From positions 806,001-870,000 of the forward strand of contig JACKNO010000001.1 in assembly GCA_024234815.1 (NCBI GenBank): a stretch of DNA of 64,000 bases, written 5' to 3'. A program made the translations under genes and the position numbers. Origin of the DNA: Pseudomonadales bacterium. Its GTDB lineage: Bacteria > Pseudomonadota > Gammaproteobacteria > Pseudomonadales > Halieaceae. Of this stretch, positions 17,376-25,749 are shown piece after piece (position 1 is the stretch's first letter; the number at the start of each line of letters is the position of its first letter). The notes beneath the pieces were generated by a model. It was not told the origin of the DNA. It ran no database searches and saw only the letters and a list, made by a program, of their open reading frames with translations.

Positions 17376-18593
17376 GTGAAAAATTCAGCGAGTAAGTTTG
17401 GCCCCGGCATCCTGGTGACGGCAGCGTTCATCGGGCCGGGTACGGTGGCGACCGCGAGTATCGCCGGCGCTCGTTACGGGTTCGCGCTGCTGTGGGCGCT
17501 GGCGTTTTCCGTGCTTGCCACGATTGTCCTGCAGGAGATGTCAGCCCGTCTGGCGCTGGTGACCCGGCAGGGTCTGGCGCAGGCGCTGCGCGAAAGTTAC
17601 CGCGAGAGTTGGCTGGGCAGCGCCGCGGTGGTGCTGGTGGTAGCTGCGGTGGGGGTTGGCAATGCCGCCTACCAGACCGGCAACATCACCGGGGCCGCCA
17701 TGGGTCTGGAGAGTATCAGCGGAGTTGGCATCGGCTGGTGGGCTGTGCTCGTCGGGGTGGTCGCCGGAGTGTTGTTGGCCTCTGGTACCTATGCCCTGAT
17801 CGAGAAGCTGCTGGTAGCGCTGGTTTTGCTGATGAGCCTGGTTTTCCTGCTAACACTGGCGATGGTAAGACCATCAATTGGCGGCATACTGGAGGGGTTG
17901 CTCATCCCGTCCCTGCCGACGGGTTCGCTGCTGACGGTAATGGCTTTGATCGGTACCACGGTTGTTCCCTACAACCTCTTTCTGCATGCCAGCGCGGTGT
18001 TGGAGAAATGGCCACCCGGGATCGACAAACGGCAGGCCATGCATGAGTCGCGGGTGGATACCGGTATGTCGATAGGCCTCGGCGGACTGATCACCATGGC
18101 CATCATGTGCACCTCTGCAGCCGCGTTTTTTGGTAGCGGGGCGGAGTTTTCCGCTGCCAGTATGTCGCAGCAACTCGAGCCGCTGCTGGGCGCCGGTGCT
18201 CGCTATTTCTTTGCCGCCGGCCTGTTTGCCGCGGGCCTTAGCAGTGCAGTGACGGCGCCGCTGGCGGCAGCCTACGCGGTGTGCGGCGTGCTGGGTTGGT
18301 CCCAGGACCTGCGCGCGAATCGCTTCCGCCTGATCTGGTTTGCCGTTCTGTTGTGCGGTACGGTTTTCTCCGCCATTGGTATCAAGCCGCTGGCGGCAAT
18401 TTTATTTGCGCAGGCCGCGAATGGTTTCCTGCTGCCGTTTTGTGCAATCTTCCTGCTGTTGATCATGAATCGGCGCGACCTGCTGGGCGCCTATATCAAC
18501 AGACCGCTGGCAAACACGCTGGGCGGTATCGTGGTCCTGGTGACGGTTGCCCTGGGGGTGTTAAAGCTTCAGCAGGTCCTTCTCGCACTCTGA
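17376..18593 (+). CDS. NRAMP-family transporter with altered metal-site motifs
   Basis: A 405-residue membrane protein of the NRAMP fold with about 11 spans. In NRAMP proteins TM1 carries DPGN and TM6 carries MPH. Here TM1 reads GPGT (residues 20-23 in FIGPGTVATAS), and TM6 reads VVPYN (residues 196-200) in place of the MPHN sequence. The metal-binding Asp, Asn, Met and His are thus all changed. Related NRAMP-like proteins with such changes are known to carry Mg2+ or other substrates instead of Mn2+/Fe2+, so Mn2+ transport by this protein should not be assumed. GTG 17376 is the likely start. It lies 57 nt behind the antiporter gene. Confidence 0.8.
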   Translation: MKNSASKFGPGILVTAAFIGPGTVATASIAGARYGFALLWALAFSVLATIVLQEMSARLALVTRQGLAQALRESYRESWLGSAAVVLVVAAVGVGNAAYQTGNITGAAMGLESISGVGIGWWAVLVGVVAGVLLASGTYALIEKLLVALVLLMSLVFLLTLAMVRPSIGGILEGLLIPSLPTGSLLTVMALIGTTVVPYNLFLHASAVLEKWPPGIDKRQAMHESRVDTGMSIGLGGLITMAIMCTSAAAFFGSGAEFSAASMSQQLEPLLGAGARYFFAAGLFAAGLSSAVTAPLAAAYAVCGVLGWSQDLRANRFRLIWFAVLLCGTVFSAIGIKPLAAILFAQAANGFLLPFCAIFLLLIMNRRDLLGAYINRPLANTLGGIVVLVTVALGVLKLQQVLLAL

Positions 18594-18612
18594 AAACCGC
18601 GCCAGCTTGCGG

Positions 18613-19599
18613 CTAGCTGACCCGCACCACGACTTTGCCTTCCACCTTGCCCGCGGCGATGTGCTCAATGGCCTTGAGCGCGTCTTCAAAGGCAAAGACC
18701 TGTACGTTCGACGCCTTGATTTCCCTGTTCTGCCAGTGCCCTATCAGGTCCTGGTGGGCCTCCCGCATAAGTTCCGGCGAAAAACCCACCGGCATGGCGC
18801 CCACCAGTGAAATGTTCCTGGGCAGGATTTCGGGCAGTTCGATCCTGGACCATTCACCGCTGGCGTATCCGATGACCACAAAGCGTCCTTCGAAAGCGGT
18901 GGCCTTGAAAGCGGCCCTGCCGGCCTTGCCGCCGACCGGGTCGTAGATAACGCTGGCGCCTTCGCCGTTTGTGAGTTCCTTCGTTCTTTCGGTTATATCC
19001 TGGGAGCGGTGATCTATAACGGCATCCGAGCCAATGCTCATGCAAAACTCGCCCTTTTGCGGGCCGCCGGCGACAGCGATAACCCGCGCGCCCCTGGCTT
19101 TGGCAAGCTGCACCGCGGCGCAACCGGAGCTGCCCGATGCGCCCAGCACAAGTACCGTGTCTTCAGGCTCTATCCGTGCGCGGCGTACCAGCGCGACCCA
19201 GGCGGTCAGGTAGGGAATGAAAAATCCAGCCGCCTCCTCACCGGGCATCTCGTCGGGGATGGGGAAGGCAGCCAGGGCGTGCATCAGGCATTCGTCGGCC
19301 AGCCCGCCGCGCTGGGCCTGGAACAGGGTGGGTCCCAGTACCCGCGTACCCAGCAGAGCCGAATCCACACCCTCGCCAACGGCGACCACCTTGCCAGCGG
19401 CCTCCTGGGACGGGGTGAACGGCAGCGGCGGCGTCAGTGGGTAATTGTTGGCGCACATGAATACATCCGGCAGGCCCAGGCCGGCGGCCTCCACCTGTAC
19501 CTTGACCTGCCCGGGCCCCGGTTCGAACGCGGCGGCGTGATTGTCCAGTGTCAAAACCTCGGCAGGTGGGCCGAACTGGTGAATTTTCCATGCGCGCAT
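18613..19599 (-). CDS. NADPH:quinone oxidoreductase-type medium-chain dehydrogenase (MDR)
   Basis: A 328-residue zinc-independent MDR. The start at 19599 is set by AAGGAAAA 8 nt ahead; a longer reading frame from 19722 has no conserved extension. The GroES-like N-terminus reads VQVEAAGLGLPDVFM, and the nucleotide site is VLVLGASGSSGCAAVQLAKARG. The residues that hold the structural and catalytic zinc in alcohol dehydrogenases are missing, so this is a quinone or enone reductase. No regulator is adjacent. It is convergent with the NRAMP gene and 20 nt from its stop. Confidence 0.85.
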   Translation of the reverse strand: MRAWKIHQFGPPAEVLTLDNHAAAFEPGPGQVKVQVEAAGLGLPDVFMCANNYPLTPPLPFTPSQEAAGKVVAVGEGVDSALLGTRVLGPTLFQAQRGGLADECLMHALAAFPIPDEMPGEEAAGFFIPYLTAWVALVRRARIEPEDTVLVLGASGSSGCAAVQLAKARGARVIAVAGGPQKGEFCMSIGSDAVIDHRSQDITERTKELTNGEGASVIYDPVGGKAGRAAFKATAFEGRFVVIGYASGEWSRIELPEILPRNISLVGAMPVGFSPELMREAHQDLIGHWQNREIKASNVQVFAFEDALKAIEHIAAGKVEGKVVVRVS

Positions 19600-19728
19600 A
19601 GTATTTTCCTTATCGGCCCTGGTGCGGGGCCAGTCGTGGTGGGGTGGGTGTTGTCTGGCGCCGCGCCTGGTGCCGCGTTGGTCCGAAGTGCGCGATGGCG
19701 CCAGCCAGACTATCGAAGGCATTCAGGT

Positions 19729-19971
19729 TCAGCAATGCTTTATCCTGATGGTGGTATCGCCAAATTCTATGGTGTCACCGGATACGATCTTCCGGCGTTT
19801 GCGGTGTTCTGTCTCACCGTTTACCCGCACCTGGCCGTTGGCGATGACGTTCTTGGCCTCGCCACCGCTGGCGACCAGTCCCTCAAACTTGAGAATCTTG
19901 TAGAGCTCAACAGGTTCCCTGGTGATTTCTACATCCCTGCTGTCTTTTGCCTGGTCTTCGATAGCGTTCAC
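19729..19971 (-). CDS. Small RNA-binding S4 domain protein (YbcJ-like)
   Basis: An 80-residue protein consisting mainly of an S4 domain: LYKILKFEGLVASGGEAKNV, then VIANGQVRVNGE and RKRRKIVSGDTIEF. S4 domains bind structured RNA such as rRNA; small stand-alone forms such as YbcJ are implicated in RNA metabolism. The start is a GTG at 19971. An N-terminal extension of about 17 residues precedes the domain. It lies upstream of the quinone reductase gene on the same strand. Confidence 0.8.
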   Translation of the reverse strand: MNAIEDQAKDSRDVEITREPVELYKILKFEGLVASGGEAKNVIANGQVRVNGETEHRKRRKIVSGDTIEFGDTTIRIKHC

Positions 19972-20126
19972 CCTGCTGACCGGTTACTGGAAAGCCGCAT
20001 TATAGTGCAGTGCGGTGTCTTGAAGTACGTATGTGGCGTCTACCATGGCTTGCTCACGTGGCGTTGCCAATACCCTTTTCAGGCCCTTGGCATTGCGTGT
20101 TGCGAGCCGGGAGGGAAGTGGTGAAA

Positions 20127-20942
20127 CTATTCCCCGTGGGCTTTTGCATAGGCAATACTGTCAGCGTTGTCGATAAGCGTGCCGTTTGCCAACTCATCAC
20201 TGCGGGCGCTGATTTCCAGCATGGCATTGCCCAGGTCTTCCCCATCTATGACCAGTGCGCCCGGTCGCAGGATGGCGGCAAGAAACTTGTGGCCGGCGTG
20301 GACCCGGTCCGCGGCCGGGCGTATATAAGCGGAGCGGTAGCCGAAAGTGCGCAGGCCGGTGCCCTCGGCCATTGCGGCCACCTCCAGTTCTGCGCGCCCC
20401 TTCTCGCGGGCCCAGTGTTCGCTGCCGTTGGCGTCCGTACCCATACCGGTCACGTAGTGGAATGACATCGGCGCGTCCGTTCTAGCGGCCAACCATTGCT
20501 TTACGAACGCCACCGGGAAATCGACGTGTATCCAGGTGTAGGTGGCGTCGTCAACGTTGAGCGACGACGTGCCAAGCCCCCACATCACGGTGTTGACCTA
20601 GCCCAGAATCTCGGCGAGAGCGGAATAGTTGGTGAAGTCTTCGTGCAGGATCAGCTCCACCTCGCCGCTGGCGACGCCCGCGTCGATCCGCGGCGAGGTG
20701 CGCCTGGAGACCGCGTAGATCTTTTCAACATCCGGGTCTTCCATCGCGGCCTTCAGCAGGCCATCGCCGACGGACCCGGTGGCGCCAAACACCATCACTA
20801 CCCTGTTCGCGTCCGGGTTGCGGGCGGCATCAGCCCCGGGTTCAAGTGTGCCAAGGGTCAGGTAACCCCAGATATTGAAGCCCACAATCACCGCCGCGAG
20901 CGCTACAAGCGCAAACAGCGCCAGCTTTTTCAATAGTGCCAT
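20127..20942 (-). pseudogene. NAD(P)-binding (SDR/NmrA-type) membrane-anchored protein, interrupted by an in-frame TAG
   Basis: The N-terminal part (from ATG 20942) has a membrane anchor and a Rossmann motif, VVMVFGATGSVGDGLLKA. A TAG at 20598-20600 then interrupts the frame, and the same frame goes on without a shift: VNTVMWGLGTSSLNVDD, then THIDFPVAF-like and FGYRSAYIRP segments. In homologues the region reads continuously through this site, and one base (C to T in CAG) would explain the stop. The two halves are usually called as separate genes (20127-20588 and 20598-20942). It is either a recent pseudogene, a sequencing error or a read-through case. Confidence 0.75.
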
Positions 20943-21035
20943 TGTGATCTTGCCCCGGGGTCGTGGAAGAGCGTAGGGTAACGAAAGTCCATGTGGGAGA
21001 GCAAACCCATTGGTCTGCGCCACCACTGGAGTTAT

Positions 21036-22355
21036 ATGAATCACGCTGTAATCTGGCAGAAAGCGTGGCCGATTATCCTCGCGAACGCCGCGGTACCATT
21101 GCTGGGCCTCGCCGATACGGCGGTCATCGGCAATCTCGGCAACCTTGCCCAACTGGGCGCCATCGCCTTCGGGGCCATGATCTTCAGTTTCATTTACTGG
21201 AGTTTTGGCTTTCTGCGCATGGGCACCACCGGTTTCACCGCCCAGGCGGCGGGGGCCGGGGATGAGGCCGAGGTGCGCGCCACTCTCGGGCGGGCACTGC
21301 TGTTAAGCGCGGCCCTGGGCGCGATTATTATCCTTTTGCAGTGGCCACTAGCGCGGCTGGCCCTCGCATTGCTCGACGGCAGCGCCGCGGTAGAGTCGAT
21401 AACCCGGGACTATTTTTCGATCCGCATCTGGGGCGCTCCGGCCACTCTCAGTATCTTCGCCCTCACTGGCTGCCTGATAGGGCTGGGCAGGAGCCGTCAG
21501 TTGCTGGCGGTGCAACTTTTTCTCAATGGCCTGAATATCGCGCTGGATGTGCTGTTCGCGGGCGTGCTGGGTTGGGGCGTGGAGGGTATTGCCGTGGGTA
21601 CCGTGTTGGCGGAATGGCTGACGGTGGGCATGGCCTGCGTGCTTGTTTTCTCGGTATTGCGGCAGCGCCGGGGAGACAGCGAGCCATTCTGGCCCTGGCA
21701 CAGGATTCGGAATGCCGAAAAAGCGCTGCGCCTTATGGCCGCCAATAGCGACATCCTGCTGCGGACACTGCTGCTGCTGTTTTCTTTCGCCTGGTTCACC
21801 AACCAGAGTGCACAGTTCGGCGATGCGGTTCTGGGAGCGAATCACATTCTGTTGCAGCTGGTTTCGTTCAGCGCGTTCTTTCTCGATGGCTACGCCTTTG
21901 TTGCCGAGGCGCTGGTCGGTGAAGCCCTCGGGGCCGGGCGCCGCGAGGATCTGCGGCTTGCCGTGCGCCGCTCCAGCGAACTGGCGCTCGCCACCGCACT
22001 GGTGCTTGCGCTGCTGATCCTTTGCCTGGGTAACTACGCCATCGGCGCCTTGACGGATATCGCGCCGGTGCGCGCCGCTGCGGCAGATGTCCTGCCATGG
22101 GCCGCGCTTTACGTTCTGCTCTCGGTCGCCGCCTTCCAGCTGGACGGGATATTCATTGGCGCCACCCACACCCGGGAAATGCGCAACGCGGCATTTGGCT
22201 CGCTGGCGGTGTTCATGCTGGCCTGGTGGTGGCTGACGCCCCTGTTTGGAAATGCCGGACTGTGGTGCGCGTTTGTCGTCTTTGTATGCGCCCGCGCTGC
22301 TTCCCTGGCGCTGTACTACCCGGGGCTGGTGCGACGGGTGGGAAGTCGCGGCTGA
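21036..22355 (+). CDS. MATE family efflux transporter (DinF-type)
   Basis: A 439-residue, 12-span MATE transporter that exports drugs or metabolites in exchange for H+ or Na+. The N-terminus (WPIILANAAVPLLGLADTAV) and the first half (GAMIFSFIYWSFGFLRMGTTGFTAQAAGAGD) match the DinF branch. Symmetric features recur in the second half (LDGYAFVAEALVGEALGAG). ATG 21036 is preferred over ATG 20991 because GGAG lies 6 nt ahead and the family starts here. It is divergent from the amber-interrupted SDR gene. No LexA box was seen ahead of it, although dinF itself is SOS-regulated in E. coli. Confidence 0.9.
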   Translation: MNHAVIWQKAWPIILANAAVPLLGLADTAVIGNLGNLAQLGAIAFGAMIFSFIYWSFGFLRMGTTGFTAQAAGAGDEAEVRATLGRALLLSAALGAIIILLQWPLARLALALLDGSAAVESITRDYFSIRIWGAPATLSIFALTGCLIGLGRSRQLLAVQLFLNGLNIALDVLFAGVLGWGVEGIAVGTVLAEWLTVGMACVLVFSVLRQRRGDSEPFWPWHRIRNAEKALRLMAANSDILLRTLLLLFSFAWFTNQSAQFGDAVLGANHILLQLVSFSAFFLDGYAFVAEALVGEALGAGRREDLRLAVRRSSELALATALVLALLILCLGNYAIGALTDIAPVRAAAADVLPWAALYVLLSVAAFQLDGIFIGATHTREMRNAAFGSLAVFMLAWWWLTPLFGNAGLWCAFVVFVCARAASLALYYPGLVRRVGSRG

Positions 22356-22397
22356 TTACTGCTGGCGCAGCCGGGGCAGTGATCGAGTCCGCCCGTG

Positions 22398-23285
22398 TCA
22401 GGCGTCGGTATAGCGCAATATGGTCAGCAGGAGAATCGCCTGCGAGGTGGTGTGCAGGCTGGGGCGTTCACGCCGGAATTCGGGCCAGCGCACGGCAAAG
22501 CCAAACCGGTAACCACCCCCCAGTTTTATCAACGGGTGGAACTGTTCCCAGGCGCCGTCTGCCAGTTGCGCATCCAGCATACGCTGTACCCAAACCGGTT
22601 TTATCCGATCGACCCCGCCTGTTTTGGCCAGCATCATCAGGCGCTGGATATACACATCGCATACCCTGGGGTCCAGGGTCAGTTGCAGCTCTATGTAATC
22701 CTGCAAATTGGCGATCAGCGCCTGGTTCTGTGCCGGATCACCGCAATTGCGCTCGACCATCATGTCCAGGGCCATCAGTTGGTGGGTGGTACACGATGAG
22801 ATGAAAGGGCTGGTGTAGCAGAAACTGTCGCGCATCTGTTTCTGTATGATTTCGTGCTCTGCCAGCTCTTCGTTGCAGCTCAGGGCGTACATGAAGTGCT
22901 TGTGATAGTCCGCATAGTCCAGCGCGAGCACCTCCTCCAGCGTGGTGGCCATACGGTTTTCGGGATGTAAAAGGGCATGCCATGGGGAGTTTCGGATGCT
23001 GGCCTGGGCTGAATACTGTGCGACCAGGTCCGACAGGCGAGGGTCGTAGCTCAGTTTGGCGGCATCGGCAATAAAGGACCACAGGATCTGGTTGTCATCC
23101 AGCAGGAGCGCATCCCGGTTGGCTTGCAGCCAGCCGATAGCGGACTCCAGGGCCCCGTTAAGCTGTCCCCTGTCAGGAGGGGAAACATCGCGGTTGTTCT
23201 GGAATACCATGAAGGCATAGCCGCAGGCCAGTAATACCAGCAGCAGGGCCAGTATTTTCAGCGTGCCTTTGAGGAAATTTTTCAA
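22398..23285 (-). CDS. Membrane-anchored protein with terpenoid-cyclase-like helical repeats, unknown function
   Basis: A 295-residue protein that I do not recognise by name. An N-terminal membrane anchor (about residues 7-28, LKILALLLVLLACGYAFMVF) is followed by an all-helical domain in the periplasm. The C-terminal part reads MLDAQLADGAWEQFHPLIK, then HTTSQAILLLTILRY, which resembles the repeats of alpha/alpha-toroid (prenyltransferase/squalene-cyclase-like) proteins. There are several Cys (SCNEEL, DSFCYTS, SSCTTH, RNCGD, RVCD) that could form disulfides. No catalytic DxDD or zinc motif is seen, so an enzymatic role is unsupported. Confidence 0.6.
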   Translation of the reverse strand: MKNFLKGTLKILALLLVLLACGYAFMVFQNNRDVSPPDRGQLNGALESAIGWLQANRDALLLDDNQILWSFIADAAKLSYDPRLSDLVAQYSAQASIRNSPWHALLHPENRMATTLEEVLALDYADYHKHFMYALSCNEELAEHEIIQKQMRDSFCYTSPFISSCTTHQLMALDMMVERNCGDPAQNQALIANLQDYIELQLTLDPRVCDVYIQRLMMLAKTGGVDRIKPVWVQRMLDAQLADGAWEQFHPLIKLGGGYRFGFAVRWPEFRRERPSLHTTSQAILLLTILRYTDA

Positions 23286-23843
23286 CGGGGTGTCCCACGG
23301 TTAAAGGTGACTCGTCGCATTCCACGCGGCGATGACAGGTGGCCACATATCACGTGGAGTATAGAACATGGACGCCAATGCCCCGGTGGCCGGGTATTGG
23401 ATGGTCGTGGTCAATCCGTATCCATTTATGCAACACGACAGCGCAAAAATGGCTCTTTTCCGCCAAAGATAAGCCGATACACTTTATTTCAGGGTTTCCG
23501 GGAGGAAATCGCTTGCCCGGAAACAAGGTGTATCCGGCAGCAAACATGACTGGTGATTATCATGGCTATGATTCTATTTATTTACTCGTGTACGTTGGTA
23601 TTAGGCATATGGCAGGACAGCCAGGCCCCGCTCGGCCGCTCCTGACAAACCGGTCCGGGCTGTCTCGGCAGCCCGGACTCGCCTGCAAGCAAAAACCCGC
23701 TTTTTTGGCAGTTAAAGCGCCTGCACCTCCCCTCCGAGTGCGTTATCCTGTCCCGCTATCTGGTCCCGGGCATCTATCGTTTCGCATGCCCGCGTCGGCG
23801 ATTTGATCGTTGTCGCGCAATTGCGCCCACAGGAGAGCACTCA
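23286..23843. other. 558-nt intergenic region without a supported gene
   Basis: It lies between divergent genes. Short open frames in it have no family features. The central part is richer in A and T than the neighbouring genes. It contains one strong hairpin at 23654-23679, listed separately. Promoters for the subtilisin gene and for the membrane protein gene are expected here, but I cannot place them. Confidence 0.4.
23654..23679 (+). terminator. 10-bp hairpin upstream of the subtilisin gene
   Basis: A perfect 10-bp stem (GTCCGGGCTG/CAGCCCGGAC) with a 6-nt loop. A T6 run follows 22 nt later, too far for a normal intrinsic terminator. No upstream gene on the plus strand reads into it, so it may instead belong to a leader of the subtilisin gene. 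Confidence 0.35.
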
Positions 23844-25748
23844 ATGTCACCCAAGCCATTTCTTGCGCGTCTTTTCGTTTTTCCGATGGCGCTGTTTCTG
23901 TCCGTGGTCGCGAGCCAGGCACAGGCGCAGGACGCCGCCGCCAGGCCGGAGAGCGCCAGGCCCGTTATCACCCTGAAGGACGACCTGCCCCGCCATAGTT
24001 ACCAACTGGACGTAAAAGTGACGGAGCTTTACCTGCCGGAAAACCGCGCGGCCCTGCTCAGGCTGGCTAAAGCGGTAGAGGCCGATATCCTCAACGACCT
24101 GGCCGCGTACGATATACAGGACGATAACACTGTGCAGGAATACTATGCGGTGCTGGGCAATGTGGCGATTCTTGAAAACCGCTGGCAGGACTACCTGGAC
24201 CTGCTGCAAAAGCAGCGCGCGCTGGAAACCAAGGAGGCCAACCGCCTGACCATGGGCCTGTATTCCGAGGCGCTCGCCAAAGCCCGTCTGTCGGGTGATG
24301 ACCCAAAGGCCCTGAAAACGAATATGGAACAGGCGTTGGCCGCGCTGGATTACGAGGTAGTGCAGGACAACCTCAAGAGCGCCAGGGGACGAACCGAGAT
24401 TCTCAGTGAAGCCCTGGTTTTGGGTAACCTGGAATCTTCATACCAGCCGGTAATCGATCAAACCTCCGGGGAAATCAGCTACGACATCGCCTCCAGCCTG
24501 GTGTCCGTTAGCCTTACCATGGACCATTACCTGCGGGATGCGCCCACGATTAACGAGGTCTATACGGCGAAGATAGACGCCAACAAGATTGTCAAAAAGG
24601 ATATCTGGGAGGACCGAAAGTACACCCTGGCGGCCGATGCCAAAGCCAGCCCGGTGGTGGTGGCGGTCTGGGATAGCGGCGTGGACACATCCATCGAAGC
24701 ACTTGCGCCCCTGATCTGGCGCAATACCCGCGAGGTCCCGGGCAATGGCGTGGACGATGACCAGAACGGTTTCGTGGACGATGTCCACGGTATCGCCTAC
24801 GACCTGCATTCCAACAAGGAGCGCTCGCTGCTGTACCCTGTCGGCGATGTCGAGGAGGACGTGCAGGTCATGCAGGTCCACATGAAGGGCTTCGGGGATA
24901 TCCAGTCGGGAGTCGACAGCGAGGAGGCCAGCGTGCTGCGCAAACGCCTGGCCGCGCTGGAACAGGAAGAGGTAAAGGACTTCCTGGAGTCACTGGGTAT
25001 TTACGGCAATTACTCCCACGGCACCCACGTTGCCGGCATTGCGGTGGAGGGCAACCCGTTTATCCGGGTGCTGGTGGCCCGCATGACCTACGGCCACACC
25101 ATGATCCCGGAGAAACCCACGCTGGAGTTGGCCCGGGCCGAGGCCCTGATGGTGCGCGAGACCATCGATTACTTCAAAGCCAATGGTGTGCGGGCGGTAA
25201 ATATGAGTTGGGGTGGCTCCCTGCGGGGTATTGAAGAGGCCCTGGAGGCGCACAACGCGGGTGGCTCGCTGGAGGAGCGAAAAAAACTGGCGCGTGAAAT
25301 CTACACCATTGGCGACACCGCGCTGCGCGAATCGATCAGTGGCGCCGGGGACATTCTGTTTATCACTTCCGCCGGCAACTCGGACAACGATGTGAAGTTC
25401 GACGAGTTCTACCCCAGCGGCTACGACTACCCCAATATGATCAGTGTGGGCGCGGTGGATGCCGCCGGCGACGAAACCAGTTTTACCAGCCTGGGCAAGG
25501 TGGATATCTATGCCAATGGCTTTGAGGTGGAAAGCTATGTACCCGGGGGCGACCGCATCAAATTCAACGGCACATCCATGTCATCGCCGCAGGTGTTGAA
25601 CCTCGCGGCCAAGTTGCTCGCGATCAACCCCGAACTCAGCACCGCGCAACTGCGCAAGCTGATTCTGGATGGCAGCGACGAGAAAGTGCTGGAAAGCCGC
25701 ACCATCAGGTTGATGAACCCCGCCGCCAGCGTGGCGCTGATTCCCTGA
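23844..25748 (+). CDS. Secreted S8 family serine peptidase (subtilisin-like)
   Basis: A 634-residue exported peptidase. A signal peptide ends around QAQAQ at about residue 29. The catalytic triad is visible: Asp277 in AVWDSGVDTS, His392 in YSHGTHVAGIA, and Ser578 in FNGTSMSSPQV. The oxyanion Asn is in ITSAGNSDND. About 100 residues lie between the Asp and the His, much more than in subtilisin, so the insert may be a regulatory or substrate loop. The region between the signal peptide and the domain (about 30-240) is helical and may be a propeptide. The gene ends 1 nt before the convergent decarboxylase stop. Confidence 0.9.
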   Translation: MSPKPFLARLFVFPMALFLSVVASQAQAQDAAARPESARPVITLKDDLPRHSYQLDVKVTELYLPENRAALLRLAKAVEADILNDLAAYDIQDDNTVQEYYAVLGNVAILENRWQDYLDLLQKQRALETKEANRLTMGLYSEALAKARLSGDDPKALKTNMEQALAALDYEVVQDNLKSARGRTEILSEALVLGNLESSYQPVIDQTSGEISYDIASSLVSVSLTMDHYLRDAPTINEVYTAKIDANKIVKKDIWEDRKYTLAADAKASPVVVAVWDSGVDTSIEALAPLIWRNTREVPGNGVDDDQNGFVDDVHGIAYDLHSNKERSLLYPVGDVEEDVQVMQVHMKGFGDIQSGVDSEEASVLRKRLAALEQEEVKDFLESLGIYGNYSHGTHVAGIAVEGNPFIRVLVARMTYGHTMIPEKPTLELARAEALMVRETIDYFKANGVRAVNMSWGGSLRGIEEALEAHNAGGSLEERKKLAREIYTIGDTALRESISGAGDILFITSAGNSDNDVKFDEFYPSGYDYPNMISVGAVDAAGDETSFTSLGKVDIYANGFEVESYVPGGDRIKFNGTSMSSPQVLNLAAKLLAINPELSTAQLRKLILDGSDEKVLESRTIRLMNPAASVALIP

Positions 25749-25749
25749 G

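Noticed and set aside
20127..20600. Pyrrolysine or other recoding at the amber codon
   Set aside because: No Pyl genes are visible and the family has Gln or a similar residue near this site; a mutation is simpler.
23339..23806. 155-codon open frame upstream of the subtilisin gene
   Set aside because: No family features and no RBS; composition is not protein-like, and it covers a hairpin.
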